Of a stretch of 64,000 bases of DNA, positions 1 to 13,259 are shown one piece after another. How positions within the stretch are numbered: position 1 is the stretch's first letter; every line of letters begins with the position of its first letter. This DNA is from Zelopaecilomyces penicillatus. Lineage: Eukaryota > Ascomycota > Sordariomycetes > Hypocreales > Pseudodiploosporaceae. The stretch is from contig VCCP01000001.1 in NCBI GenBank assembly GCA_005765155.1, forward strand, positions 2,852,001 through 2,916,000, in the 5' to 3' direction. The translations under genes were made by a program, and so were the position numbers. The notes beneath the pieces were generated by a model. That model saw only the letters and a list, made by a program, of their open reading frames with translations. It was not told where the DNA came from and made no database searches.

Positions 1-1020
1 TACTGGCCGTATCTAACCCCCGTCCCTGCCTGCATCGGCAGATGATGGGCAAAAGTTGCTTTGATTTCAACGCAAGCCACCGCAGCCTTCCGACATGTCA
101 GTGTGTGCGCATGCAGATGCAGGCCAGACCCCTGATCCTTGCAGCCGGGACTGGATCCGGGTGGACTGTTGGCAACGTGCACACAAGATATACAGACCCC
201 TGCCAACCATTTTCCATTGAAGGCTCCGACGTCGTGTTTTTTCTCATCCAGTGGAAAACGATCTGCCTCTGGGCGGAAGACCAGACGGACAGGCGAGTTG
301 GAGTCTCACACACATCGCCCCAGGAAACAGCTTGCAAGCCTCGGAGTCGAGCATGCATTAAGTCAAAGCAATGAGTCTCTCGGGACCAGACGAGCTGAGT
401 CTAGCCAATCGACCTCTAGTAGTATTACCAAGAAAATTTGCCGGTGTGTGGAGAGCAATGGAATCAGACCAGCGCACCTTCTCATGGCTGCGGAACGCCC
501 GTTTCGAATAGTTAGTCTGCAATTGCGGCTAGAATGCTTGGTCGACGTCCTGGCTGAAGGCGCGCGTTACGGCCCCCTACTAATAATATGTGCGTGTGCG
601 TATGAATGTTGTAGGTGTAGGTATGCATGCGTTTGAGCCCACGCTCTCCCTAACGCGAGTGGAGATGAAAGAAAGGCAGCCCCACGGCCACAACGGGTAT
701 TTCCTGTCTCTTGGATCAGAACGCGGAGACTAGCTACCAAGTAGGCACTAGCATTTGCGGCAACGTCTCCTTCCGAATGGCAAAGCCTGATAGTATTCTT
801 GGAGTGGCTTGTTATTTGACGTCTTTGTACGGAGGTATTAGATCAGGCACGGTGTCATCGGGCGAAGCCATGTTGTGGGCCCCCCACACACAAAAGACGC
901 TTGAATTCTTGGTCTCGTCCGTAACCGCATGCCTGGGTCTACATACTTCGCCGACTAATCTGGCGCCATCAGTTTCAAGTTTGAAAAAGACCACCTGTAG
1001 ATCCCGATATCTAACGACTT

Positions 1021-1035
1021 GTGTGTGTGTGTGTG
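1021..1035. repeat. (GT)n microsatellite
   Basis: An uninterrupted run of alternating G and T, about seven units. It is a simple-sequence repeat with no visible function. Confidence 0.8.
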
Positions 1036-2182
1036 ACAGAGAGTGTGTGTTTGAACATGGTAATAATCTTCTCGCAGACACATACACAGATTTGAGACTT
1101 TCGACTGCGACAGAGCCGCCTCAACCCCAACAATTGAAATCCTACAGATGTGTTCGTACAACGCCTGGACATGGTTTGCTGAATGTAGTTGTAGCGCAGA
1201 TAAACTCGTCGGGTGGGACACACATTTGTGAGACAGACAGACACACGTGAGAAAGCACTGTTGGTTCTGGAGCGAGCACATGGCGATCCTCGTGGCCGTT
1301 GACGGGTGGAACTTGGAAGGAGTCCTGGTTTTTGCATCGCTCTTAGGCCGAGTGATGGTCAGTACATTATCCGACCATGCTCTAGTGTGCGCCCATTATG
1401 CGAAGCACTGAACTCGGTCGGGCACATGGGGTAGCATTGATAAAGATAGACGTGTTCAAAGCCATCGTCTCCGGTTGGCCTTGGTTGGAGTCTTGGTGTT
1501 CGCTGCTACACCTACAAGCATCGCGGTGGGGCTTGCAAATTTGCAAAACTTGGCAAGGTAGGCAGGTGGGACTCCAACCGATGTGCCAGCATTCTAAAAA
1601 CAGGCATGCACGGGTACAGGGTATGTATGATACTAGGTAAGGTAATATGCAACATCTCAACCAACAACATAGCATCATCGCCAAACATGGGAATTGAATT
1701 CACTTTCAACCAGGTTTGCCCTCCAAGTGCCGGACCTATTTATTTGCATGTATACATACATGTGCATGAGTAAGGCAGGATGGGGATGATAAAACAAACC
1801 TGCAAACTGGCGTTGTCACTTCCAAGTCAACTACAAAAAGCTGATGGACTGGGCTGGCCTTTTACAACAGCCAACCTGAATGAATCTTCACACGACGTCC
1901 CTGGATCCCTGTTCCTGGAACGGGGGGCGGCTGTCTTTGAGCCATGTGCACACACACCTCTAATTAACGTGAGTTGAGGCATGTACTACGTAAAGCAGAT
2001 AAGGTAAAGTAGGTAGATCGAGCAAGACCTTTCTCCTCGTGGATCGTTCCAAAGGTCGGTCCAAAAATACATTGATTCAGGTCATTTCGCGCCTCCGACT
2101 GGTTGGTCTGAGCCGATGCTATCGCCGACGCTCAGACATTCAATGCATCCATTCTTTGCAAGATCCATCCACCCATACAATC

Positions 2183-2209
2183 TTACCTTACCTTCCTTAC
2201 CTTACCTTG
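2183..2209. repeat. TTACC-rich island
   Basis: Imperfect tandem copies of TTACC/CCTTACC on the + strand. It belongs to the TACCTA/TAGGTA family of intergenic simple repeats found throughout this window. Confidence 0.6.
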
Positions 2210-5200
2210 GCTATCTGCACACATTGTACCTGTACCGGCGGGCTGTGTCTCCACATACCAAAATACCCCGTATAAATACTTCGTACTTCACCCTTGTGAC
2301 AATAACACACAAAGCGTCAGACTGAAGCCACCCCCGTCCAACTAGGCCGTATGCAAATTAGAAATGGTTCCCCATTGGGTCGACTCTACCACCAACAATA
2401 CCCTGACCACTCCGCAGTCTGTATTAGGTACGGCCAACGTCCGATGGGTTTCCACTCCTGTAATTAGTGATGGGGTGAAGAGGAAGAAGAACCGCCCGTA
2501 TGGATGGCCGGTATGACTGAAGCGACTTGCGTCTCCCTTAGCACACAAATCCGATTAAAACGACAATTGCAGAAATGAGCAAGTGCAGCACGGGGAGGCA
2601 ACTACATAGTTTGGGCTGTATATGAGGTTGTCTTTCAAAGTCTAGCAATATATTCAAGTATTGGGCTGTCTAACCACGTAGATAATTCGCAGCTTCAGAG
2701 AGGGGGTTACATGTAATCGAAACCAATGGGCCGAGTCTGCATCATATTAGCGATACACCCACAACTCGCACCACCTACCAATGTTTACGTAGCCTAGAAA
2801 ACTATGGATGGTGTCTGGTATGCTGGCAGTCAATGTCGCTCGAAAAGACGTGACTCAGGCGCGCGTCTTCTTAACTTGATACTGACGCTTTGTCATGCTC
2901 GGCAGGGATACGGAGCTAGAGGTTTACAACTCCGGTGTGGCATTTCAATACTTTCGATGTGGCCGGTCAGTTTGTGTGTAACACGAATTCTAGCTGCTCG
3001 TAGAAGCTATTACTGGCTTACAAGATATAACATGTCTCCCAGGATTCGGTTCCAAATCAGGACCGGGTAATGCACCGGATAAGAGTCGCATTAGAGAGTG
3101 CTTAAGAGATGTCATCGGTGTGGCACCCGTCCTCATATGCTTCTCGCCTGGCAGGATTGACGTATACGAGAGACGAAAGCGCTTCATCCACACATTTGAC
3201 GTGGCTATTGCCTACCTTACCACGAAGTTTTACATTTTGTGCTTGATCGAGGTGTGACACCGATGCTGTCCCGTCCGTGATTATGCAGGTCCCGCGCAGG
3301 TGTCCTGTGCATAATAGCAACACGGGAGAGGATGGAGGGTTACATGCTGGAGATAGGCTGTCAGATTTCTTTGTTTATTGAAGCCCGGGTTGGATTCACT
3401 GTCTTGGTGGCCGAGGCATCACCACCTCTGTCACTATTATCGCTGGCTTACTTAAATGGAAATCTACCTAGGCCATGAGGGGGGTTTGCAGAGCCCCAGC
3501 CAAAGCGGCGGCGCTCGCTCGTCCCACAAACCGAACTATAGCCGGTGTCTATCCTTAATTGGGCCGCAAGTGTGATAGGGCCAGCGCCAAGCTGAAGGGG
3601 GCCTTGAAGGTTGTGAACTTGTGATGCTGCAAGGGTTGCTGTCCAGATACGGAGCTGTTCGGTTCGCCAAATAATTACCCAAAAGCTACCCCGGCCCTGC
3701 TATTACTAGTGCCGCCACCTCCAAACAAGTATTGTTGTGTAAGCCTTCCAAGTGAGAGGGGGGGGGGTTCTATCGCTGATAAGCCAAAGCTGTGGATTTG
3801 ACCCTTTTGCTTGTTTGGGGTACTAAGTTTAATATGCACTCTGATCTGTAATAGCACTGTGAACATAGAGCGCTAATTAAGACTGGGCAGATGCCAGAAA
3901 AGCTATGGCAATCAGCGGTACTGTACTCCGTACGTTCTGCAATTACCTGTGTACGAATACAATCCAGCGTTCATGCCGCATTGACATTGCATGTAACCCA
4001 ATTTTTGTCGCGCCGAGCTGGTGTAGCACCATCGTATGCAAGCAGACTAGCTTGAACCGACTCTTGGGTCTTGCAGACGGTGCATAAGACAGCATGAGAA
4101 CATCTTGCGAATGTGAGCGTGGCGTGTTTCCTGTCTTGTTGCCTTGTTTTCTTTCTTTTTTTATCGGAGGTGTCGGACGGCTACCTTTGTGTACTACGGG
4201 TAGGTAATAATAGTAAGTCCGAAGCATTGAATACTTAATTACCTTAGTAGTAGTCTCCACGGCATTAGCGGCATGACAACAATGGGATACAACGGAACAG
4301 CCGCGATGGAATTTGACACCAGCCTTTAGGATAGGCATGACGGCTCGTAGCTCGAGGCCATGCCCGGATTCTCACGTCAACCCTAACAGCCACCAACAAG
4401 AACAACCCGTTTTCTGAGAATGCCATGGAGCTGGTGAATCGGGTTGATGGAATTGATTAGAATGCCTGCCCAATCATCGCTGCCTAGGCAGGGCGTTTGA
4501 GCCCCGTCTTACAGAAGATGCAGTAAGTTGATACGAACGTTCATAAGTCAAGAGAGATATATGTACGCGACCGTTATTTCTTTGTATACAGGTAGGCAAC
4601 GTGTAATTATTTACTCTGTGTGGAGTGCGTGAGGCACAAACCAATTAACAGGCTTGCCAGCGCCTCCAACAAAATGCCGATTGGAAAGCACGTTGCATCT
4701 CTGCATGTAATTACATATGCCGGCCAATGCTCTAGAAGCATGAGGCCAGACTTGGTTAGCAAAGACTGCTATACCGTGGTGTATAATTTAGTGCATTGGA
4801 ATAGGACGTATTTTGCATAATCTCTGGCTTTCCGTCGTCGAGACATTTTTATCGCCTGGGAAACATCGTTGCCCGAAAATAAAAAAAGGGTACTATGTGG
4901 CAAAAAGCATGAATTGGGTTGCGATGCCATGTACTTTTTTTCGTGCTTTAGGTACCTACTATACCTCCCATGCCCAGCGAAAAGTGCCCAGCTTGGCGGG
5001 ACTTCATGACAGCTGTCTCAGGGTTTGAGTGAGGGTCGTTTGGATGATCACTAATGGACCGCGCCATGTCCAAGACGGCAGCGCAGCTACGACGGTTGCT
5101 TTGGCAAAATGAAAGATTGGAACTGGAGTGTCTTGCTTCGGCCCCGCTGACAACCAGAGGCCTGATAGTGTTTAGTGTTTAGTGCCATGCCTGCCCAGGT

Positions 5201-5583
5201 TTATGTACATACCTAAATAGTAGGCATACTGCATATATGTGCGAATAATTTTGAACATTTCAATGTGTCTTGTCGTTGGTTCTCTGTGCGTGGATTGGAG
5301 TCATCCGGGGCATCTCTTGGGAGCGAGGGTCACGGCTTGAGTTCCCAACCGGAGTGTATATCAAGCTCGGCCCATTTTGCGATTGACGCGATATCTACAA
5401 TAATGATTGAACCGAGTAGCATTAACTACCCTAAGACAAACGTAGTCTGGACTCAGCAGCCAGCTCTGAATCCGAATCAGAGGCAAAGTTGGTAACTACT
5501 ATGTATTTATGGGGAGAAGGGTTTGGCAGGAGTGTCTGGCCGAGGATTGGTTGTCTAAAAAGAAGAAAGGTCCATAATACATA

Positions 5584-5645
5584 CTACTAGGTAAGGTAGG
5601 TAAGGTACCTACTGAGTGGTAGGTAGGTAGGTAGGTAGTAGGAAA
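5584..5645. repeat. TAGG tetranucleotide island
   Basis: Starts with GTAAGG/GTAGG units and passes into five consecutive GTAG/TAGG units around 5620-5638. This is the clearest tetranucleotide array of the TAGGTA-type spacer repeats in the window. Confidence 0.75.
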
Positions 5646-7473
5646 GAAGGAAAGAAAGCAACAACAACTAATACCACTACCACCACCACCAAGGAAGGTA
5701 TACCCACTCAACCCTAACGTATGCTGCATCACAAGTCGGTACCTCCTACCTAGCGCTATGGGTATCTTGGTAGCTGCATCTTAGCCTGCATTGGACGCTG
5801 TAGGCGTGCATGCGAGTCCATGACCCTTTTCTTCTCTTCCCCCTCTCCCGCCAGACTTGTGCCGTGCCTGTTTTGTGCTCTAATACTGGCAGTACCGGTA
5901 CATCACTCCAAGGGTCCATTCTTAATACCATCCATCCATCCAGCCTTGAGCCAGTGGCAAGCAAAACGTGGGTATGTGCGCAGCACCATGGCGTCTCCTC
6001 TGCAGTAGTAGTCAAAAGCAGTCGGTCACTGCATGTACGGAGTACGTGCCGGACGGCAATTAAATGATAATGCTACGTAAAACCCCCCTCAGGATGGTTG
6101 AGCGGCAATCCCACTTGACATGACATCTGGAGGGACTATTCCTGTACGTTGGGCTCTGCTTCACACAATAACCATTCCCAACCTCTAGTAAGTATAATCC
6201 GTGCTTCCAACCATGCTCATATCTATCACAGTTACCAACAACGTCAACGATGGTCATCTACCATTGCTCGTCATTGATATAGCAAACCATGATTGGCATC
6301 TACTCCATCTTCAGTAGGCTCTAAGCTGCTATCTTTTAGGCATGCTCTTCATTCAGATGCAGAAGTCTTTGCGTCCGCCGCCACACTGCATATAAACGTA
6401 GATACCATCACAGGTTTATGTTAATTAGGGAGGGAGAAGTTGGTTCCAGGGGCGGCGGCTTGGTTTGGTAGAGGCTGCCAACTAGCATCTCCCTGCAGCA
6501 CCAGGGTCTGGCCCAAGCTGCTGGCACACCTATTACAGGTGGTGTGTCCCCCAGTTTGAATCTCGGCATCCAATCCATCACTAGGATGGGTGAGCACGGA
6601 ACGATTGAGTTCCCCTAAACCGCCAGCTATTCTCCAAAATATATCTTTCCTTCTTTTCATCTTTCTTTTTTTTCCCATTCTTCTCCCTCTTCATACCCGC
6701 CCACTTTTGATATATGATATACCTGACATCCGTTGCCATAGGATTCAATTGCTGTACACGCCTGCATTACTACGTACCAGTAGACTACCTACCCCTTGTA
6801 CAATGACTATGGCAAACATGGATCGTCATCCGGTGGTCCATTTGACACAAGCAATCATTTCCATCCCGTACGGTGTATTTGTACGTAGTACGTCGTATGA
6901 AGAGAGTCTCGGAAGATGCCCTGTTGTCAACTTGGTTGTTGGTCAGAATACTGTGCTGTGCAGAGAGGCATAGCCGGGATGACGGAAGCACAGTCCAGTC
7001 TGCAGTCCTCGTACAGATGTGCTCCGTCTTCGTTGAGGTCTTTCAAATCTGCTCTACCCCTGAATCGTGGGTCGAACGGACATCCCTGCTTGCATCCAAC
7101 TAGGCAAAGGTCCTCGGAGGGTCCATGTGGGACTGGCTTGCTGGCCCCCTGGTGCGCGCCCCCCCTGCCAACACTTTGTTAGCGTAGTCTTTGGGGAAAA
7201 CTCTTAGGCTCCTCGGCTTGAACCAAACGCAAGGCAACCAACCCAACTCAAGCTGTGCTCGAGCTGGCCTAGGTGGTCTCGTCTGTCCTGGTGGGCGAGA
7301 AACATGGACCTTGAGCGCAAGCCGCAGATAGACAGTTGCGGGGTGTGCACATTGTACCATCCAAGCCTCTGACGACCACACACTCTGAGTCTGCTCCACC
7401 AACCTAAGGGTGGACGGGTGAGGTGAGTGTGTGAGAAGGTGAGAAAAGAGGAAGAAGTGTGGGCGGAATTTGG

Positions 7474-7600
7474 GTGGTAAGTACCTAGCTACTAAGGCAG
7501 GTAGACGTCGTTCATCATGCAAGGTGCAAGTTGCGTAGGTAGTAATGCTGCACCTTGTACGCCTGGGTAAAGGTGCTACCTACTAGGTAAGTACTAGAAG
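7474..7600. repeat. TAGGTA/TACCTA island
   Basis: Dense mixture of GTAAGTACCTAG, GGTAGTAATG and CTACCTACTAGG-type words on both strands, many partly palindromic. It has no coding potential. Same repeat family as near 5584, 39815 and 63160. Confidence 0.5.
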
Positions 7601-8642
7601 TAAAAGATGGTCTACAATAGGGACCTAAAGGCAGTATTTTGGGTTATAACCTCAGTCAGTACATTTATCACAGTTTCGTTGATGGGAGTTGAGCAGTCTC
7701 GGAGAAGGTACACGATATGGGGAGATGCCAGGATACAGCACCAAAGCACCCATACCACCCACCTTACCACCACAGTACCACCTTAGCAAGCTTATCCATC
7801 TCATTGCTTTGCGAGGTGGTAGGGAGGTCTTGGTTCTGAGCCTAGCTTGCACCAACTGCGCTTTTTCTGGAGCGGGGATCCAGAAAAGGGGATGTGCATG
7901 CACATGTCGTATGCACCACTGACCCAGAGAATGCACTAATCATCCCCTGGATGTAGTAGCACTATACGTACAGAGTTAGTACGGAGGTACCTACTGCAGT
8001 ACTGGCTCGGGGTACTGGTACAGCACACAATCGAGTGGGAGCAATTCAAGCACCTGGCCATCACTCAATAACATTGAACGTCTCCCCTGCTGCACCTCTG
8101 TCCATGGCATGTCCTCACAAATCTCTCATCCTCGAAAGCCCGACAGACCTACTCCAATACCCCAGACCACTTGCAAGCAATTACGTGCACATCCTGGGCT
8201 TGGCCGACTCTTTGCCGATACGAAACCACGGAGAAAGAGCAATAGAGAGCGCCATCTCCTTTGACTACCTGAACGAACAATCGATTTTGATACAGCCAAA
8301 AAAAGAGAGAGAAAGCTGTAGTACACGAGACTGGAAGAGCATAGTCAAGCATACGATACAAGGAAAAGGAGATCAGGGACCGCCGATGAATGTCAATGCT
8401 ACTGGGCTTGAGTTTCGCCATCCAGCCAGCATCCAGCCCAGCACCATCGTCTCGCATGCCTGAGCAAAGAGCGCAGATTCGATCGACCCCAATTCGCCTC
8501 GTCCGTGTCCCCAAACGATTCTGCGTCGCATCATTCAGCCGCCGTCCCGATTTCGCCATCTGATCTTGAGCTTGAGTCTGGCCCCGGTGCCTCAGAGCTG
8601 CCGCCACACATTGAACAAGAGGTCTAAACACGTCAGCCTGGT

Positions 8643-8666
8643 GCCGCTGCCGCTGCCGCTGCCGCT
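8643..8666 (+). repeat. GCCGCT hexanucleotide repeat (4 copies)
   Basis: Four head-to-tail copies of GCCGCT in the probable distal promoter or leader of the RasGEF gene. A minus-strand open frame across it would read alternating Ser/Gly or Arg/Gln, but nothing else supports coding. Confidence 0.7.
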
Positions 8667-9433
8667 GCACAGTGGCTTGGGCCATCCTGTAAGTAAAAGC
8701 CCTGTACCCTGACGGCACGCATGAGCTATGCGCGGGACCACCGCGTGGCCCCTGCAAAACTGCTCCGCCGTACCCGCCGTGCTTGTTCTTTTTTTCCCTC
8801 CTGTGCTCTTGTATTGTACTATTGCTGCTGCTGTGTGCTGCTGTGTGCAGTCGCCGGAAGGGGCCGAGCTGGACTCACACCACATTATCACCTCCATCCA
8901 CTGCACTCCTCCACTTTCTGCATGCTCTACATGTTTTCCACGCCAACCTTCCGCTTCCTTTTCCCCTCTCATCCTTCCTCTCTTCCTCCCTCCTCACCCC
9001 AGTCGCACCCGCTGGGTGGTTTTCGCCTCGACTGTTAATTTCTGGCTCAGGCTTGCTAATCCCGCGCATTACTCTGGCCAGCATCCGCGAGAAGCTCTCT
9101 GTCCGCGACAGTAGCGCCCGATCTCATCGCACCACCTGCCCGTCACCGCTCTGGATACACCGCTCCCTCGAACAGTTCCTTCACGCGTTCAGCAAACGCT
9201 TTCCCCTTTCGCGGCTGGGCTCTCCAGCAATTCTAATTTGAAGGCGGCTTCGTCCTTGACTCTTGCGAACCAATTTTGGACCTGCTGGACATACCACCTA
9301 GTCCATCCCGGAAAGAAAGGCAGCTCAAGAGGTGTACCGTCTGGTCCCTCTGGTGTAGGTCGTCACCTGAGCCTTGCCCGGTTGACCCGTCACCTAATGA
9401 TCTGAACCTTTCCCATTGTTTACGGCAACCGCA

Positions 9434-12400
9434 ATGCTGAGCGATCATCCCCTGAGAGCTAGTTTACAGGTGGCTCCCTTGGAAATTAACAAGTCCGCAT
9501 CCGAGCTCGCCGCAAATGGCTCGTCGCTGCCGTCTCAAAACTCCAACCCGACGTCCATCTCGAATTCAAATACCGTTTACTTGGAATCTCAGATGACTCC
9601 CCCTACTACACCCAATGGCTCGCAGGAAGACCTGTTGCCGGAGCAGCAGCCCAACATGGATATATTGGCGCCTCCTGTCTTCCACAACTTCTTGCGGGCA
9701 TTCTACCCCTTTCACCCTGACTACGCAATGTCCGATTCTAGTGTGACGCTACCACTGGATGAGGGCGATGTTGTTTTAGTTCACTCGATTCACACCAACG
9801 GATGGGCAGATGGCACCCTTTTAACAACAGGCGCTAGAGGGTGGCTGCCAACCAACTACTGCGAAGCCTACGAACCAGACGAGATGCGAAATCTTCTCAA
9901 AGCCTTGCTGAACTTCTGGGATTTATTGAGAAGCACATCCGTCAATGACAACGAAATATTCATGAACCAAGAATTTATGAAGGGTATCATTGGAGGAGTT
10001 CGCTTTCTACTGGTATGCTATGCAGCTACCCCCCCATCAACTGACGGCCTGCCCCTTTAACAACGTTTTCATCTAACTGATCCTCCCCTTCTAGGAGCGT
10101 ACACACTGTCTGAACAGGGAGTCCATAATTATTCAGCGTTGCGATGCTTTACGAAAATGCAGAAAGTCATTGCTATCGGAGCTTTCATCACTGGTCAAGT
10201 CGGCGAAGCGGCTTCAAGAGTGTCAGCGCGGAACTCTGAATCCTGCTGAAGATGTCAATGACATTGTTGATGAAATGATACTAAAAGCTTTCAAAATTGT
10301 AACCAAAGGCGTGCGATTTCTAGATATTTTGGATGATGATAGGAGGGCACGTGCGCCTACCGCTGTGACCGTTATGGCTACTGTCATGGAGGAGTCGTAT
10401 ATTCCTCCAACACCCCCAGCGGATCGCGCCGGATTCAATGATCATAGCCACCATCCCACAACCGATACCGCATCACGTACAATCGCCAACAATGCGTCAC
10501 TGACTTCTGGCGAAACTGTGGAGGCCGCACAAGAATCCCGGAATAAGCGTCATTCGTCCTTGGCTTCGAATGCTGGGGCAAATCCGAACAGAACATCCCA
10601 AGGCAGTCTACCTCCAACACAAAGACTGTCTCAAAGCGGGGTACCGCAAGCGAACCGCCTCTCTGCGAATATGGCACATCGAGTTTCTTTGGCTGGGCCG
10701 TCACCACTCTCTAGACCACACCATCTCATTTCAGAGCGTCTCAACAGGAGTCATGACAAATTTTTATCACATCTGGGATCTTTCATAGGTCGGCTTCATC
10801 TCCAGTCCCAATCACGACATGAACTTGCACTGGCAATTAAGCAGTCTGCAACTTCAGGAGGAGAACTACTCGCAGTGATCGATGCTGTTTGTAGTCATAG
10901 TAGTTCGACCCCGACTGCATTCGACCTTGCTCGTAACGGCATGCTGGAACGCATTCAAGCTTTGGTGTTTTCAGCGCGCGATACCCTGTCCAATGCCGCA
11001 ATAGAAGGGGCGGACGTTATTATGCCACAGGATAACAGTATTCTGCTTCAGTGCGCTACCGCTTGCGTTAGGGCTGCGGGCGAGTGCGTCGCGAAGACCA
11101 AATCTGCCATTGAAAGGAGCGGTGATTTTGAATACGAACTCGAAGAAAACGCCCTGGATATGGATTTGAGCATACTCGATGTTAGTGGCGAGCGGTCTAG
11201 AACCCCATCCGTCACGGGGAGATCGGAAGCTGTCAGTGTTGCGGAGTCTGCTCAGACATGCGATTCATACATCTCGTCAATCCGAAGACCAAGCGTTGCT
11301 GTCAATAAGACACTTCCACCCGTTCCACATGTCGAACCAGACGTCGGCGTTACCACTATAGCTGTCGACGCAGAGACATCTCTTTACGACCAGAACCGAC
11401 AACCTTATTCCCCAACTACATCACGACCAACATCACTCAACGACGACAACACCTCGAGTGTATCATCTTCAATCTCATCAGTCCGCCCGACGTTACCACC
11501 CCTACCGAAGCTCACAACAACGCTCCTGTCAAACGACCTTCCTATTCTCTCTGACCACTCTATCCATGAAAGCGACTTCCATCCATCACGTTTCGACAGC
11601 CTAACAGGTTCAAGCGCCGGAAGTAGTGCCACCTTTTTGAGCCGGGACTCGGAAGTCAGTGTCGTTTCGCAGACTTCAACACGGGCGACAACTCCAGACC
11701 ATACGCTCGTACCCCGAAACCAACCATCAATATCCGAATTGAGCACTGCAGGGAGCTCAACTCACACCGAAGAAGGTGATGATGTAGAATCAAGACTGCT
11801 TGTGAAAACCTATGCCCATGAGCTGATCTTCAACAAAGAGGGTCAAGTAACTGGCGGATCCTTGCCTGCCTTGATTGAGCGTCTGACAACCCATGAAGCT
11901 ACTCCTGATGCCACCTTTGTGTCAACATTCTATCTGACTTTCAGACTGTTTTGTACACCAGTCAAGCTGACGGAGGCGCTCATTGACCGGTTCGAGTATG
12001 TAGGAGAGTCTCCTCACATGGCCGGCCCAGTCCGCCTGAGAGTATATAATGCTTTCAAGGGCTGGCTCGAGTCACACTGGAGGGAACACACTGATCGCGA
12101 TGCGCTTGATATCCTCATGCCATTCGCTGAGCATCGGCTTAGCTCTGTGCTACCATCAGCCAGCCGTCGTTTACTAGAACTTGCACATCGAGTCTCTGGA
12201 CAGGGCTCGTTGGTACCTCGGTTTGTGTCGTCTATGGGCAAGTCAAACACTGCTCTTGGCCAGTATATACCAGCAGAAGTGCCTCTTCCTGCACCCCTTA
12301 TCACAAAGAGCCAGCAAAATGCCCTGATTGCTTTCAAGATTGGAGGCGTTTCGCCAACCATTCTGGATTTTGAGCCACTGGAGCTTGCACGTCAATTGAC

Positions 12401-13259
12401 AATTAGGCAAATGAGCATCTTTTGCTCAATTCTACCCGAAGAGCTGCTTTCGTCTCAGTGGATGAAGAAGGGCGGCGTAGACGCGCCGAATGTCAAGGCT
12501 ATGACGGCTTTGTCAACTGATTTATCAAACCTGGTAGCAGACACAATTCTTCAGCATTCAGAGATTAAGAAACGTGCAGCAGTTGTTAAGCAATGGATCA
12601 AGATTGCGCAACGTTGCCTTGAGCTACATAACTATGATGGAGTGATGGCTATTATTTGTAGTCTTAACAGCAGCACTATCAGCCGTCTTCGGAAGACTTG
12701 GGATGCTGTTCCTCCTAAACGCAGAGAAACTCTACGTAACTTGCAAGAAATTGTTGAGCCCTCCCAAAACAACAAGGTGCTACGTACCCGGCTTAATGAC
12801 CACGTACCTCCTTGCTTGCCCTTTCTGGGCATGTATCTGACCGACCTGACATTTGTTGACATTGGCAATCCGGCTACGAAGCAGATGGCCCTCGGGGGCG
12901 AGTCCGAAGAGATCAGCACCGGTGGCCTTACAGTAGTCAACTTTGACAAGCACGCCCGTACAGCTAAGATCATTGGGGAGCTCCAACGATTCCAGATTCC
13001 TTATCGGCTAACGGAGCTGTCCGAGATGCAAGACTGGATGTCTGAGCAGATCAAGCGGGTTCGGGAGGGAGATCAAGGAAACGTTCAAGTGACTTACTAT
13101 CGCAAGAGCTTGCTCTTGGAGCCTCGCGAGACGGCAACAAGGCGAGAGGGCGAGCCGATCAACCCCCCGGCAGCTGTGACTACTGCTGCTCGCGGCGATC
13201 TCTTTGGTTGGATATCCCGCGACCGCAATGGCCAAGCGGGAACACCTGCACCAATATGA
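9434..13259 (+). CDS. cdc25: SH3-RasGEF guanine-nucleotide exchange factor (Cdc25-type)
   Basis: Exchange factor expected to load GTP onto Ras at the plasma membrane, upstream of cAMP/PKA and growth control. There are two exons, 9434-10012 and 10095-13259. The 82-nt intron has a GTATGC donor and CTAG acceptor in phase 0, giving 1247 aa. The start is the first in-frame ATG; the open frame extends upstream only through a TTG. In order: a Ser/Asn/Pro-rich N-terminus; an SH3 domain at about 83-146 with an ALYDF-like beginning and a GWLPTNY end; a long Ser/Thr/Pro-rich middle; RasGEF_N at about 758-890; and the catalytic RasGEF domain at about 945-1190, with the FxxIP-type core and a PCLPFLGMYLTDL block. 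SH3 plus RasGEF_N plus RasGEF is the Cdc25 layout rather than that of Bud5 or Rap/Ral exchange factors. The leader is CT-rich. Confidence in the family is high; the exact paralogue is less certain. Confidence 0.92.

Larger units (their letters stand above)
1..9433. other. 9.4-kb region with no convincing gene
   Basis: Both strands hold only open frames below about 200 codons. They lack recognisable domains, have biased low-complexity composition and overlap each other. Base composition is mixed and not AT-collapsed, so this is not an obvious RIP-destroyed transposon. It contains several TACCTA/TAGGTA islands, a TG run near 1021 and a GCCGCT repeat near 8643. The last kilobase (about 8700-9420) turns pyrimidine-rich, as fungal promoters and leaders often do, and probably belongs to the RasGEF gene at 9434. 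The rest may be distal regulatory DNA, non-coding transcript DNA or the upstream region of a gene beyond the left edge; the sequence does not decide. Confidence 0.6.

Noticed and set aside
139..636. 165-codon frame at the left end
   Set aside because: Low-complexity Ser/Thr/Arg composition, no domain, overlapped by other frames of similar length and ends in a Cys-rich stretch made by GTGT-type simple sequence.
6431..6580. tRNA-like B-box words near 6555
   Set aside because: GTTTGAATCTC resembles a B box, but no A box, acceptor stem or pyrimidine-rich terminator is in register. No tRNA was found anywhere in the window.
8149..8757. 202-codon minus-strand frame
   Set aside because: Its N-terminal half is a translation of the GCCGCT repeat and flanking biased sequence (alternating Gln/Arg). 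No family resemblance; it lies in the probable RasGEF promoter.
11405..11746. 113-codon minus-strand frame inside the RasGEF gene
   Set aside because: Antisense shadow of the Ser/Thr-rich middle of the RasGEF; composition mirrors the sense codons.
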